A DNA stretch of 64,000 nt from Dysgonomonas gadei ATCC BAA-286 (GCF_000213555.1 NZ_GL891981.1:358821-422820); one strand, 5' to 3'. Positions 16,626-26,074 are shown, counted from the first letter of the stretch. Made by a program: numbers and translations. The notes: generated by a model not told the origin, from the sequence alone.

Positions 16626-17855
16626 TTATAGAACTAATTGTAAATCTCTGGTTACTTCAATAAATTTATCCATATCCTCGAAAAGCTTTTTAGGAGTAAC
16701 ACGGGCATAGACCTGAGTCGTTTTGATGTTGCTGTGCCCGAGCATCCTACTGATCGTTTCTATCGGGACTCCCTCTTCGAGCGTAATTAAACTGGCAAAG
16801 CTATGTCTTCCTGAATGATAGGAGATTGGCTGCTTTATATCTGCCATAACACGTAATCCCCGCATATTTAATTGTACCACTTCTGCTGATTGTATCGGGA
16901 ACAATGTTTCTCTGTCCTCGTCTTTATATTTTTCAAGCAGAGTGATGGCTTCGGGCAATAATTTGACACGAGCCTGAAAGTCTGTTTTCTTTCTGCGGTA
17001 TTTAAGCCAAAGGTTATTTTCTTCGTCGGTGAACAGATTTTCTTCTGTTATGCGGACTATATCCGCATAAGAAGTACCGGTATAGCAAGCGAAGAGAAAT
17101 AAATCACGGGTAAGCAGATGCGAATGACGGTTGGGAGCAATCTCCAAGTCACGGATTTTTTCAAAACTTTCCCTGCTTAATGCTTTGGGAGTGGCTTCTT
17201 TTTGTTTGGGTAGTTTGTAATGGGCAAAATGCAGTTTCTCGGAAATGCCTTCTTTGAAAGCAATCTTACACATCTTTTTCAGGATAGCCAGATAGTGGCG
17301 AACGGTATCCATTGAATAGCCCTGTTCCAGAAGAACGAAGTCCTGATACTCCCGGATGAACAGCTCGTTCAACTGCCCGAAAGCGATATCTTTGGTCTTG
17401 AACTTCTTTTTGATGAATTTGCCTAATGAACGGTGGGTGTACACATAACCGCTTAAGGTGGTCGGGGCAACATCTATTCCGATACGTGCTCGTAGCCCTT
17501 GCATATGCCTGTCAAGAAGTGCAAGCAGGGTTGTTTGTGCTCCCATACTTCCCTGAAACAGATTTTTGACTGATTCGGCATCGAAAGATTGGTTACGTTC
17601 TATGAGTGTATCATAAGCCGAATGCACAGCAAGCAATAGTTTCTCTATTTTTGCATTGGTTACTACTGCTTCACGGCTTTTACCATCCAGACGACTTTCG
17701 CGGGGATTCCACAACCCAGGAGTACAGGAAAGTTTCAGGCTGAATTGGGACATGGACCTTCCGATAGTGATTCTTCCCATGATGGGAGTTTTGCCTGATT
17801 TATCAGGACTGCTTTTTTTCAGGTAAAGTAAAACCTTGAATTTTTCTTGTTTCAT
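16626..17855 (-). CDS. tyrosine recombinase / integrase, likely integrase of element A
   Basis: This 409-residue integrase of the IntDOT-like group has the N-terminal KFKVLLYLKKSSPDKSGKTP arm-binding pattern, then YTGTSYADI in motif I, HSGRHSFASL, GHSNIKTTQ and the nucleophile in QVYARVT. It is the element-A gene nearest the junction with element C. Its upstream region (17856-18030) shares an attttgcata core-like motif and a TTACCAA-type repeat with the region upstream of the element-B integrase at 34658. Orientation is convergent with the HTH pair at 3316-3892, the mirror image of element B. Confidence 0.85.
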   Translation of the reverse strand: MKQEKFKVLLYLKKSSPDKSGKTPIMGRITIGRSMSQFSLKLSCTPGLWNPRESRLDGKSREAVVTNAKIEKLLLAVHSAYDTLIERNQSFDAESVKNLFQGSMGAQTTLLALLDRHMQGLRARIGIDVAPTTLSGYVYTHRSLGKFIKKKFKTKDIAFGQLNELFIREYQDFVLLEQGYSMDTVRHYLAILKKMCKIAFKEGISEKLHFAHYKLPKQKEATPKALSRESFEKIRDLEIAPNRHSHLLTRDLFLFACYTGTSYADIVRITEENLFTDEENNLWLKYRRKKTDFQARVKLLPEAITLLEKYKDEDRETLFPIQSAEVVQLNMRGLRVMADIKQPISYHSGRHSFASLITLEEGVPIETISRMLGHSNIKTTQVYARVTPKKLFEDMDKFIEVTRDLQLVL

Positions 17856-17915
17856 ACACTTATAATTTTGTGGGCTTTGCCGGAAGGCAAAGTTACCGAT
17901 TACATAAGTGCTCTT

Positions 17916-17928
17916 TGTTATGCAAAAT
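17916..17928 (-). other. att core-like motif upstream of the element-A integrase
   Basis: Read on the minus strand, attttgcataaca here matches attttgcatagca at 34599-34611 in 12 of 13 positions. Both lie about 50-65 bp before an integrase start. IntDOT-type elements use a core ending TTTGC, so an attachment-site role is plausible. Confidence 0.4.
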
Positions 17929-17992
17929 GCTGTGAATCAGAACATACGAACCCTAACTATATTTCTCCAATCAACTACGAGTTACCTATTCC

Positions 17993-18026
17993 GATTCGGT
18001 AATTATTGAGGTAACGGATTGGTAAT
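17993..18026 (-). repeat. TTACC-type arm-site-like repeats
   Basis: The minus strand reads attaccaatccgttacct followed by taattacc; a related series (gttaccaaatcattacct) occurs at 34527-34543. Repeats of this type flank integrase cores as arm-binding sites; function is inferred. Confidence 0.35.
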
Positions 18027-18153
18027 TCAAATACTGCTGTATTTGGCAATATCCTGCTTTTTAACAAAACAGCAAATTAGAGCAATTCATTTAATTATAA
18101 ACGAGTTACGTTTTATTCGCTGTGTTTCGCTAGTTACCGTTTCTCTTGTTATT

Positions 18154-18333
18154 ACTCATTGTGGCCGACATACAGCGGCTACGATTGTATTTTTAGCGAA
18201 TAAAGTATCGTTGGAAAATGTAGCTAAAATATTGGGGCATTCAAATGTTCGCACAACTCAGCATTATGCAAAAGTCTTAGATAGTTCTATTATGAGGGAT
18301 ATTCAAGAAGTAGATAAGAAATTCTCGCTTTAA
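18154..18333 (+). pseudogene. catalytic C-terminal fragment of a tyrosine recombinase
   Basis: These 59 codons encode THCGRHTAATI, then VAKILGHSNVRTTQHYAKVL and a normal C-terminal tail ending DKKFSL: the second arginine, the histidines and the nucleophilic tyrosine, with nothing of the N-terminal 330 residues. In-frame sequence further upstream is not integrase-like. The gene at 33395-34414 has exactly the complementary part, and both ends share the codon ATT at the break (18151-18153 and 34409-34411) in the same reading phase. It is either the other half of one split gene or a decayed remnant. Confidence 0.75.
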
Positions 18334-18369
18334 GTTTCTTTTCTTTCATCTGAACACGAAGATATATCA

Positions 18370-18470
18370 AGAGAATAATTAAGCAAGGTCACTCCCTTCG
18401 GGTTTACACAAAGAATCTTCCTTTTTTCAAAAGAGTATTCTTTGGTAAAACCTTGCTTTTATTATTCTCT
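18370..18470 (+). repeat. nested stem-loops between integrase fragment and sensor kinase
   Basis: Arms 18370-18389 and 18450-18470 pair over about 19 bp. They enclose a ccc-ttcg-ggt mini-hairpin and a second stem aaagaat...attcttt. The right arm is followed by ctttttaaat. It may terminate transcripts entering from the left or act as a leader structure for the kinase gene. Confidence 0.5.
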
Positions 18471-18631
18471 TTTTAAATGGGGTGTTTATCAGTTGAAAAG
18501 AAAAATAATATTCAATATAATCGAAAAAGCATAATTGTTCCTCATACTTCTCTAAACTATCTACGTTCTTCTCATTTCTTTTGGAGGAAAACAAACAAAC
18601 CTTTAATTTGCAATTTATTTCAGATATAATT

Positions 18632-19657
18632 ATGAAAACTAAACGACTTACCATTGCCATACATACCTTAGTTTGGTTGTTGTTGCTGGTTGTTCCATAT
18701 ATTTCAACCGATCAGGTATTCAACTCATTAGATCCGGCTTCTGACGTCAAGTATCTTTTACTATGCTTTACGATTAGCGGTGTACTATTAATTACATTTT
18801 ATTTCAATTATTTTTTTCTCATCCCTAAGTTTTTGTTTTCAAAAAAGAACTGGCTCTATTTTCTATTCTTATTATTGATAATAGTAATAGTATTATTTAC
18901 TCTTGGTATAATATTTTATTTCTCTGATTTTAACCCTGAAAGGTTAACAGAATCCGAGCCAATAGTTGAAAAGATTATTCCGGTTATTATGATCAATGCT
19001 ATTGTATTATGGCTCTTATCAATCGGTTCTTCTATTTTATGGGCATTTTACACGAGACTAAAGCAAGCAGAACACGAGAAACTTTCAGCACAAATAGCAT
19101 CCCTGAAATCACAAATTAATCCTCATTTCTTATTTAATACGCTGAACAATATATATGCGACAGTTATCGATACTTCCCCCAAAGCTGCGGATATGATAGA
19201 TAAACTTTCAGAGATGATGCGCTACACAATGAGGGATACTCAGCAAGATTTTGTCTTACTGGAAGATGAAATAAATTATATTAGTAATTATATTGAACTA
19301 CAACGACTCCGCTTAGACAGGAGTGTGAAACTGGAATATGACTGCATGGAAAATATCCCGGACTTGCAAATAGCCCCTATGTTACTCATCCCTTTTGTTG
19401 AGAATGCTTTTAAGCATGGAGTAAATTCTGAGCAAAAAAGCCATATAAAAATCGAAATAACGATGAATAAGCAAGAGCTTCAGTTGAGTGTGGCAAATAA
19501 TAAAGTAAGTATTCAGCAGAATATTTATGAAAAAAGTGGATTAGGTATTGAAAACACAAAGCATCGGTTAAGTTTAATTTACCCTTCAAAGCATTTGTTA
19601 GTTATCAATAATACAGAAAAGCAGTTTCTCGTTTCTTTATATATCGATTTACAATGA
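18632..19657 (+). CDS. LytS/YehU-type sensor histidine kinase
   Basis: This 341-residue inner-membrane kinase starts at ATG 18632; the longer frame from a TTG at 18581 is not needed. Four membrane segments (about 9-27, 41-64, 74-97, 114-140) precede a His_kinase domain with the phosphorylated histidine H165 in LKSQINPHFLFNTL and the ATP-binding asparagine N258 in FVENAFKHG. No periplasmic sensory domain is visible, so the signal is probably sensed within the membrane. The stop overlaps the response-regulator start by 4 bp (ATGATGA). It should phosphorylate the LytTR regulator encoded next and control the downstream envelope genes. Confidence 0.9.
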   Translation: MKTKRLTIAIHTLVWLLLLVVPYISTDQVFNSLDPASDVKYLLLCFTISGVLLITFYFNYFFLIPKFLFSKKNWLYFLFLLLIIVIVLFTLGIIFYFSDFNPERLTESEPIVEKIIPVIMINAIVLWLLSIGSSILWAFYTRLKQAEHEKLSAQIASLKSQINPHFLFNTLNNIYATVIDTSPKAADMIDKLSEMMRYTMRDTQQDFVLLEDEINYISNYIELQRLRLDRSVKLEYDCMENIPDLQIAPMLLIPFVENAFKHGVNSEQKSHIKIEITMNKQELQLSVANNKVSIQQNIYEKSGLGIENTKHRLSLIYPSKHLLVINNTEKQFLVSLYIDLQ

Positions 19658-20346
19658 TGAATGCAATTGCCATAGATGATGAACCGTTAGCTCTTACAGT
19701 GATTAAATCATTGTGCGACAAAAATGATAGCATCAATCTTCAAAGAACATTTACTCAACCGAGTGAAGCACTCAGATATTTACATAAATATCCGGTCGAT
19801 CTGATTTTTTGCGATATACAAATGCCAGCGATGACAGGAATTAACTTAGTAAAAGCATTGCGGCAAAAAACAATGGTGATTTTCACTACTGCTTTTAGTG
19901 AATATGCCGTTGTCAGCTATGAATTAAATGCTATTGACTATTTACTTAAGCCTATTAATCTGAAACGATTTACACAAGCTATATCCAAAGCTCAGGAGTA
20001 TTTTGACTATATCAATAAGCAAGATCAAAGTGCAGATAAGAATATCTTTGTTCGTGCCGATTTTAATCTGGTAAAAATTCCTTTAGCGGACATTCTATAC
20101 ATTGAAGGCTTAGCCGATTATCTTAAAATTCATATCAAAGACCGCAAAACGATTGTAGCCCGAATGTCTATGAAAGATATGATAGAAAAGCTAAATTCTA
20201 TCGATTTTATTCGTGTGCATCGTAGCTATATTTTACCATTCAATAAAATTGAAGCAGTAAGAGGAACTACCATATTCATTGGAGATAAAGAGTTCCCCAT
20301 CGGAAGAACATATGCCGATGACTTTTTTAATCGCTACTCACCCTAA
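19654..20346 (+). CDS. LytTR-family response regulator
   Basis: This 230-residue regulator has a receiver domain (1-120) with acidic pocket D8-D9, phosphoacceptor D54 in IFCDIQMP and the conserved lysine in LLKPINLKR, then a LytTR DNA-binding domain (about 130-228; FVRADFNLVKIPLADILYIE, RVHRSYILP). It is translationally coupled to the kinase. LytTR regulators bind direct repeats upstream of their targets; the likely targets are the small membrane-protein, phospholipase and TonB-receptor genes that follow in the same direction. Confidence 0.9.
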   Translation: MMNAIAIDDEPLALTVIKSLCDKNDSINLQRTFTQPSEALRYLHKYPVDLIFCDIQMPAMTGINLVKALRQKTMVIFTTAFSEYAVVSYELNAIDYLLKPINLKRFTQAISKAQEYFDYINKQDQSADKNIFVRADFNLVKIPLADILYIEGLADYLKIHIKDRKTIVARMSMKDMIEKLNSIDFIRVHRSYILPFNKIEAVRGTTIFIGDKEFPIGRTYADDFFNRYSP

Positions 20347-20394
20347 CCACTGTTGTTTACAATGAGGAAGTCAACAAATAAACATCTGTCTTAG

Positions 20395-20547
20395 ATGCAA
20401 TCACTTATTATTGTAGCATTCGTTATGCTTATTATAGGTATTGTAATAGCTGCTTTCAGCGATGATAATTCCTTTTTTCAAAAAATCGGAAGTGCTTTGA
20501 TTATTTTTTCTTTCATCATGATACTAATATTATCGTTATTTCTATAA
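20395..20547 (+). CDS. small 50-residue membrane protein
   Basis: This short frame, starting at ATG 20395, encodes two hydrophobic segments (about residues 4-20 and 34-50) separated by a polar loop (SDDNSFFQKIGS). It lies 48 bp after the response regulator, in the same direction. No family is recognised. Composition and position suggest a real small two-span protein, possibly interacting with the sensor kinase; that is conjecture. Confidence 0.45.
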   Translation: MQSLIIVAFVMLIIGIVIAAFSDDNSFFQKIGSALIIFSFIMILILSLFL

Positions 20548-20675
20548 TAAAATAGCTCTTACTATAAAACCTCATTTGTACTGACACCTTACATTTATCG
20601 CATAAATCCCTCCCTTCTTCTCAAAAATTTTCACAACCTTATTATTGACTTCATATTTGTATAGTAATCATAAAA

Positions 20676-21632
20676 ATGATTCACAATGCAAATATGATCT
20701 TCAAGAATATTACCTCCCAATTATTTAGTCAAAAGGCGTTTAGAGTATATATACTCATGTCATTTAGTATAGTTTACGCTTCGGTATCTGCTCAGGATTA
20801 TATGATATTCACAAATGACAGTCTTCGACAAGGGTATGAAAAGTCGATGAAGAATCCTTATATCCTTAAACCAAAACAATTGAACATATCTAAGGATGAA
20901 GCCATCGGGATAGCTGACAGGTCGCCTGCATTTGCTGTATATCGTGATAATTATTTTGTTACGGGAATTCCTCTAAATAAAAGAGTAACAAACGAAACTG
21001 CTGATGCTGCCTTTCAGATAAGTATAAGGCATCGATTAACAAAGAGTATATTACCCTTCAATACGTTTGCATATTTAACATATACACAAAAATCTTTTTG
21101 GAATATCTATGCTGAATCCAGCCCATTCAGAGATACTAATTATAATCCGGGACTTGGTTTAGGTAAATATTTATTTCACAATAATAAATTGGCAGGAGCA
21201 GCCTTTTTGCAACTTATGCATGAATCGAACGGTCGTGATGGAGATGAATCACGAAGTTGGAACTATTTAAGCCTGTCAATGAAATACTATCTCAATGCAC
21301 GCTTAAGTCTCTTCGGGGAATTCTGGTTACCGTATGTTGATGGTGATAACAATAAGGATCTGACCGATTACAGAGGACTTGGCTATCTATCTGTCAATTA
21401 TATAAGCAACAAACATCGGTGGTGGCTATCAGCAGATATCAACCCTCGAGATGGCGTAGAGAATATTAACACAACTCTTACTGCTGCTTTCAGAATATCG
21501 GAAAGAGCAAACCAGTATTTATTTGCCCGTTTTTTTCAAGGATATGGAGAAAGTCAAAGAGATTATAACAAATATGTCATCAATATTCGTGTAGGGATAT
21601 GTATCAAACCTGATTTTTACAGCATGTTCTAA
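20676..21632 (+). CDS. pldA: outer-membrane phospholipase A
   Basis: This 318-residue protein has an N-terminal signal peptide (about residues 20-39, ending ASVSAQ) followed by a beta-barrel-type sequence. The PldA active-site motif is present: HESNGRDGDESRSWN, with H182 and S184 corresponding to the catalytic histidine and serine, and the upstream signature YTQKSFWNIYAESSPFRDTN. The enzyme hydrolyses phospholipids in the outer leaflet when the envelope is disturbed. Spacing to the TonB-dependent receptor (69 bp) suggests cotranscription under the LytTR regulator. Finding it on a mobilisable element is unusual. Confidence 0.85.
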   Translation: MIHNANMIFKNITSQLFSQKAFRVYILMSFSIVYASVSAQDYMIFTNDSLRQGYEKSMKNPYILKPKQLNISKDEAIGIADRSPAFAVYRDNYFVTGIPLNKRVTNETADAAFQISIRHRLTKSILPFNTFAYLTYTQKSFWNIYAESSPFRDTNYNPGLGLGKYLFHNNKLAGAAFLQLMHESNGRDGDESRSWNYLSLSMKYYLNARLSLFGEFWLPYVDGDNNKDLTDYRGLGYLSVNYISNKHRWWLSADINPRDGVENINTTLTAAFRISERANQYLFARFFQGYGESQRDYNKYVINIRVGICIKPDFYSMF

Positions 21633-21701
21633 TTATAAAATATAAACCAGATAATCAGCAATATAGATATTTATTAAAATGAACTCTAAAAGATAAACAG
21701 G

Positions 21702-24077
21702 ATGAAAGTAAAGATTTTTTGTATGCTATTTCTTTTAATAACTGCATCCAATGCTTTCTCGCAAGAGAAATTTACATTGAGCGGCACTATTGCCGATCAC
21801 TCCAATAATGAGACAATGATTGGTGCAAGTATTATCATTTCAGAAGCAAAAAGTGCTTCCACCGTTACCAACTCTTATGGCTTTTACTCCATCACACTAC
21901 CCAAAGGAGATTATACTGTTATCATCAGCTATATGGGTTTTGAAAGTATTCAAGAGAGTATTTCCCTAACTGCAAACACAACTAAGAATTTCTCAATGTT
22001 TGAGAAAAGTTCAACATTAGGAGAGGTTGTGGTTACTGTCAATGAAAACAAGACCAGAATTTTCAAGCCTGAGATGAGTGTAAACAAACTTCCTATAAGC
22101 ACAATAAAGAAAATGCCGGCAGTTATGGGCGAAGTTGATGTATTGAAATCATTATTGCAACTTCCCGGAGTAACCAATGCACAGGAAGGCGCATCAGGAT
22201 TTAATGTAAGAGGAGGCTCTGTAGATGGAAATCTCGTTTTACTGGATGAAGCGGCAGTTTATAACACTTCACACCTGTTCGGGTTTTTCTCTGTTTTCAA
22301 CTCCGATGTCATCAAAGACCTGAAATTATATAAAGGAGGTATTCCTTCTAATTTCGGAGGTCGGGCATCCTCTGTATTAGATATTTATCAGAAAGAGGGA
22401 AATAATAAAGAATATCATGTAAATGGAGGAATCGGTTTAATCTCCAGTCGCTTATTAGTCGAAGGCCCGATAGTAAAAGAAAAAAGTTCGTTCGTTGTAG
22501 CAGGAAGAGGGACATACGCACACCTCTTACTGAAGTTGGCAGACGAGCCAAACTCGGCATACTTCTATGATTTGAATGCTAAACTTAATTATAGATTCAA
22601 CGATAAGAATAACCTTTTTGTATCAGGCTATTTGGGTAATGATGTTTTTGATATGAATAAATCTCTAGTAAACAATTATGGAAATATCCTAACCAATGTA
22701 AGATGGAATCACATCTTTACCGATAAGATATTCTCTAATATGTCAGCTATTTATAGCGATTATAAGTATGGATTAAAGATAAAGTTTGCAGGTATAGACT
22801 GGAAGTCAAATATTAGAAACTATAACTTCAAATATGATTTTAAACATTATCTATCCAATAACTTGATCCTGAATTATGGAGTAAATTCTATTTATTATCA
22901 GTTTAATCCCGGAACAATCAGGCCTTTCGATGAAACGTCAGGAGTTATTCCGGATCAGATTGCTAAAAAGAATGCTTTTGAGAATGCCCTGTACCTTAGT
23001 GCAGAACAAAAGTTAACGGATAAGTTATCTGTCAGCTACGGACTCCGTTACAGTAACTTCCAACGGCTCGGCAAAGAAGAAATAAATATATATGAAAACA
23101 ATGAAGCGGTAGTCTTCAATCCTGAATTTCAGATTTATGAAGAAGGAACCCCTATAGGAACAAAATATTACGGTACAAATAAATCTATCGTAAGTTTTGG
23201 CAACCTTGAACCACGATTGGCAATAGCTTATGCTTTAAATGAAGATAAATCTGTAAAGTTAAGTTATAACCGAATGAGTCAGTATATCCATCTGATATCG
23301 AATACGGCATCTGCAACCCCTCTTGATATTTGGGCTCCCAGTGACAAATTTCTGAAGCCTGAGATTGCCGATCAGGTGGCATTAGGTTATTTACAGAACT
23401 TTGGCGGTGATAATTACTCACTAGAAGTTGAAACATTCTACAAAACGATAAAAAATAAAGCGGATTACATTGATGGGGCAAATTTAATTGCACATAAAGC
23501 AATAGAAAGGGTACTGCTAAATGGTAAGGCACGCTCATATGGGTTAGAATTGATGGCAAGAAAGAATACAGGACGATTAACAGGTTGGCTTTCTTATACC
23601 CTTTCTAAAGCAGAACAACAGACTCCGGGGAGAAATGCCAATGAACCGGGAATAAATAACGGAAAATGGTATCGGGCTAATTATGATAAATTGCATAACC
23701 TATCAGTTACAGGTGCTTATCAACTAAGTAAAAAATGGTCTTTAGGAGGCACTTTTACTTTTCAATCGGGTAAAGCCGCAACATTTCCGAATGGAAAATA
23801 CGAGTATCAGGGAATAACTATTGCGAATTATGGTACACGAAACGCAAATTCATTAGCAGCATATCACCATTTAGATTTATCGGCAACTTACACGCCAAAT
23901 CCGAATAAGAAAAAAGGATGGCAAGGCGAATGGGTATTTAGTATCTACAATGTTTACAACAGGCACAATGCAGCTTCTTACAATTTCGGACAAAATGCAA
24001 CGACAGGATTGAGTGAAGTTAAGAAAATGTCCATATTCGGTATTATCCCCGGAATCACTTACAATTTCAAGTTTTAA
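21702..24077 (+). CDS. TonB-dependent receptor with carboxypeptidase-like N-terminal domain
   Basis: This 791-residue outer-membrane receptor has a signal peptide (1-21, ...NAFSQ), a CarboxypepD_reg-like domain (about 24-105), a plug domain with LPGVTNAQEGASGFNVRGGS (about 150-170) and a C-terminal barrel closing at GIIPGITYNFKF. No SusD partner follows; instead a DUF4249 lipoprotein does, an arrangement typical of TonB receptors of unknown, often non-glycan ligand in Bacteroidetes. The substrate cannot be predicted. Neighbours suggest an envelope function regulated by the two-component system upstream. Confidence 0.9.
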   Translation: MKVKIFCMLFLLITASNAFSQEKFTLSGTIADHSNNETMIGASIIISEAKSASTVTNSYGFYSITLPKGDYTVIISYMGFESIQESISLTANTTKNFSMFEKSSTLGEVVVTVNENKTRIFKPEMSVNKLPISTIKKMPAVMGEVDVLKSLLQLPGVTNAQEGASGFNVRGGSVDGNLVLLDEAAVYNTSHLFGFFSVFNSDVIKDLKLYKGGIPSNFGGRASSVLDIYQKEGNNKEYHVNGGIGLISSRLLVEGPIVKEKSSFVVAGRGTYAHLLLKLADEPNSAYFYDLNAKLNYRFNDKNNLFVSGYLGNDVFDMNKSLVNNYGNILTNVRWNHIFTDKIFSNMSAIYSDYKYGLKIKFAGIDWKSNIRNYNFKYDFKHYLSNNLILNYGVNSIYYQFNPGTIRPFDETSGVIPDQIAKKNAFENALYLSAEQKLTDKLSVSYGLRYSNFQRLGKEEINIYENNEAVVFNPEFQIYEEGTPIGTKYYGTNKSIVSFGNLEPRLAIAYALNEDKSVKLSYNRMSQYIHLISNTASATPLDIWAPSDKFLKPEIADQVALGYLQNFGGDNYSLEVETFYKTIKNKADYIDGANLIAHKAIERVLLNGKARSYGLELMARKNTGRLTGWLSYTLSKAEQQTPGRNANEPGINNGKWYRANYDKLHNLSVTGAYQLSKKWSLGGTFTFQSGKAATFPNGKYEYQGITIANYGTRNANSLAAYHHLDLSATYTPNPNKKKGWQGEWVFSIYNVYNRHNAASYNFGQNATTGLSEVKKMSIFGIIPGITYNFKF

Positions 24078-24101
24078 AATAAACATTCAAAAAATCATAA
24101 G

Positions 24102-24932
24102 ATGAAATCATTAAATATAATTCTAATCGTAATAATAGCTTTGTCCTTTACTGCGTGCTATGAAGATGTTATCAAAGTCGATTTAGAGACAGCCGAGCCA
24201 AGACTGGTAATAGATGCATCCATTGACTGGATAAAGGGTACAACAGGCAACGAACAAAAAATTAAATTGACGACCACAACAGGCTACTACGAGGATAAAT
24301 TTCCGACCGTTTCAGGAGCAACCATTTCTGTAGCCAATACAGAGAATATCGTTTTTGATTTTATTGAGACTACCAGTAAAGGTGAATATATCTGCACCAA
24401 TTTTGAACCTGTTATTGGAGAAACATATACATTGACAGTTAACCTGAATGGAGAAACATATACCGCTACGGAAACTTTAATCGGGACACCAAAAATCGAA
24501 GATACAATCCAACAGAACAATAAAGGAGGTATGGCAGGTGACGAAATTGAAATTACATACTACTATCAGGACAATGGTGCTGAGTATAATTACTATCTGT
24601 ATAGCGTTAAGATGAGGCATATAATATTCCCACAATATAGTGTCGAAAATAACGAAATGAATCAGGGCGCCTTAACAGCTGTTTATTATTCACATGAGGA
24701 TTTGGAAGTGGGGGACGTTCTAAACCTCAAATTATACGGAATCTCTAAAAGATATTATGACTATATGGCAAAACTATTGCTGGCATCAGGTAATGATGAT
24801 GGACCTATGTTTTCGCCAACACCAGCTGCCGTTCGGGGTAATATTGTAAATCAGACCAATAGTGAAAATTTTGCTTATGGATATTTCAGATTATCGGAAG
24901 TAGATGTTAAAGATTATACTATTAAAGAATAA
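24102..24932 (+). CDS. DUF4249 family lipoprotein
   Basis: This 276-residue lipoprotein has a short hydrophobic leader and a lipobox ending LSFTAC (cysteine at residue 19), then YEDVIKVDLETAEPRLVIDA, the start typical of DUF4249. The rest is beta-rich with two immunoglobulin-like stretches. It starts 24 bp after the TonB-dependent receptor. DUF4249 proteins nearly always accompany such receptors and are thought to sit at the cell surface as accessory binding proteins; the ligand is unknown. Confidence 0.8.
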   Translation: MKSLNIILIVIIALSFTACYEDVIKVDLETAEPRLVIDASIDWIKGTTGNEQKIKLTTTTGYYEDKFPTVSGATISVANTENIVFDFIETTSKGEYICTNFEPVIGETYTLTVNLNGETYTATETLIGTPKIEDTIQQNNKGGMAGDEIEITYYYQDNGAEYNYYLYSVKMRHIIFPQYSVENNEMNQGALTAVYYSHEDLEVGDVLNLKLYGISKRYYDYMAKLLLASGNDDGPMFSPTPAAVRGNIVNQTNSENFAYGYFRLSEVDVKDYTIKE

Positions 24933-24935
24933 ATT

Positions 24936-25277
24936 ATGAAAGTATCATATAAAAGAGGATTTAATTATCGGGCGTTCATATCCATCGGACTATTTTTTGC
25001 TCTGATAATTTTGTTTATTACAGCTATATTAATTCAGTTCTTTGAAGATGAACCTGATAGCCTTGAAAAACATATTAGCGTATCATGTCATGCTTTAGCC
25101 GGAATCGCTTTTATAATCTTAAATATATTTCATCTAAAATTAAACTGGCAGTCCTTTAAGTCTTATCCTAAGAATAAGGAGGGTGGCATTAGCAAGGAAA
25201 TTATTATAGCAGTTCTATCAATAATTTTATTTCTAATCATAGGAACTTTTATTGTATACCTTCTTTTAGGAGGATAA
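24936..25277 (+). CDS. small integral membrane protein, DUF4405-like
   Basis: This 113-residue protein has three predicted membrane spans (about 13-35, 46-64, 88-111), with histidines H45, H51 and H62 in ISVSCHALAGIAFIILNIFH followed by LKLNWQSF. The histidine pattern and NW motif resemble DUF4405, a possible haem-binding cytochrome-b-like fold. It begins 3 bp after the DUF4249 gene, so it belongs to the same operon and closes it. A redox role is conjecture. Confidence 0.6.
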   Translation: MKVSYKRGFNYRAFISIGLFFALIILFITAILIQFFEDEPDSLEKHISVSCHALAGIAFIILNIFHLKLNWQSFKSYPKNKEGGISKEIIIAVLSIILFLIIGTFIVYLLLGG

Positions 25278-25461
25278 CAGATAAAGGAATCTTATATTCT
25301 GAATTCAAAAACAGTCAGCAGACAAGAATATGTTTTATTAAAAGTTTCTTTATTCTGTTTTTGCGATGTCTGAAAAATATATCTATAACGTACAACTTGT
25401 TATTCAACCCAATTAATTCTTTTTCGTATGACATGTTTACTCTAATGTAAATTAAACATAT

Positions 25462-26074
25462 ATGAAAAGATTAGTAAAAGCAGAGTTCTTCAATCTACTG
25501 ATTGATAACTCATCAGTGACAAACCTAAAAATGCAACACGCCTATGAAATTTTTGTAATAGACGTATTAACCCTAAATCAAACCGAAACAGATTATAGAA
25601 CTATCTTTCGGTCATTAAACCTGACTCGTATAGAGTTCCAATCATTGCAAGCACAAATTTTATACGAGCAGGGGGAAAAATGCCCTAAAATATCTCTACT
25701 TGCAGAAAGCAATTTCAGTGATTGATTCTGAGTTGGTATTATTAGAAACAAGATTCACCCATCCTGAACGATTCGCTAACGAGCAGACATTTCAATCCGA
25801 TCTGCATATAATCCCTAAGTCAAAAGACTTGGGGATTGTTGCATTAGCAGAGATTGTCGAAAGCCTCTATCTAAGTCAGGAAGTATTAAACAATGAAGGT
25901 AAGCCAGCAAGTAGGACTCAGATTGGAGATAAATTTGAATTGGTATTTAATGTTTCTTTTGGTGATATCTCAGATAAGACCTGTGAAATATATAAACGAA
26001 AACCATTCAATCGAACAAAAGCTCTTGATTTCCTTCGTAATATGATAATTCGTAAGGATAAAGAAACAAGATGA
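25462..26074 (+). pseudogene. RteC-like regulator, frameshifted
   Basis: Two overlapping frames make one RteC-like protein: 25462-25725 (87 residues) and the frame ending at 26074. The latter opens upstream of 25700 and reads NALKYLYLQKAISVIDSELV before a C-terminal RteC-type domain (GIVALAEIVESLYLSQEVLN). The frames meet at a run of five G then five A (25671-25680), where a one-base change would restore a single frame of about 204 codons. In CTnDOT, RteC activates excision genes. The break may be a real mutation, slippage-based expression or a sequencing error; the sequence alone cannot decide. Confidence 0.6.
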
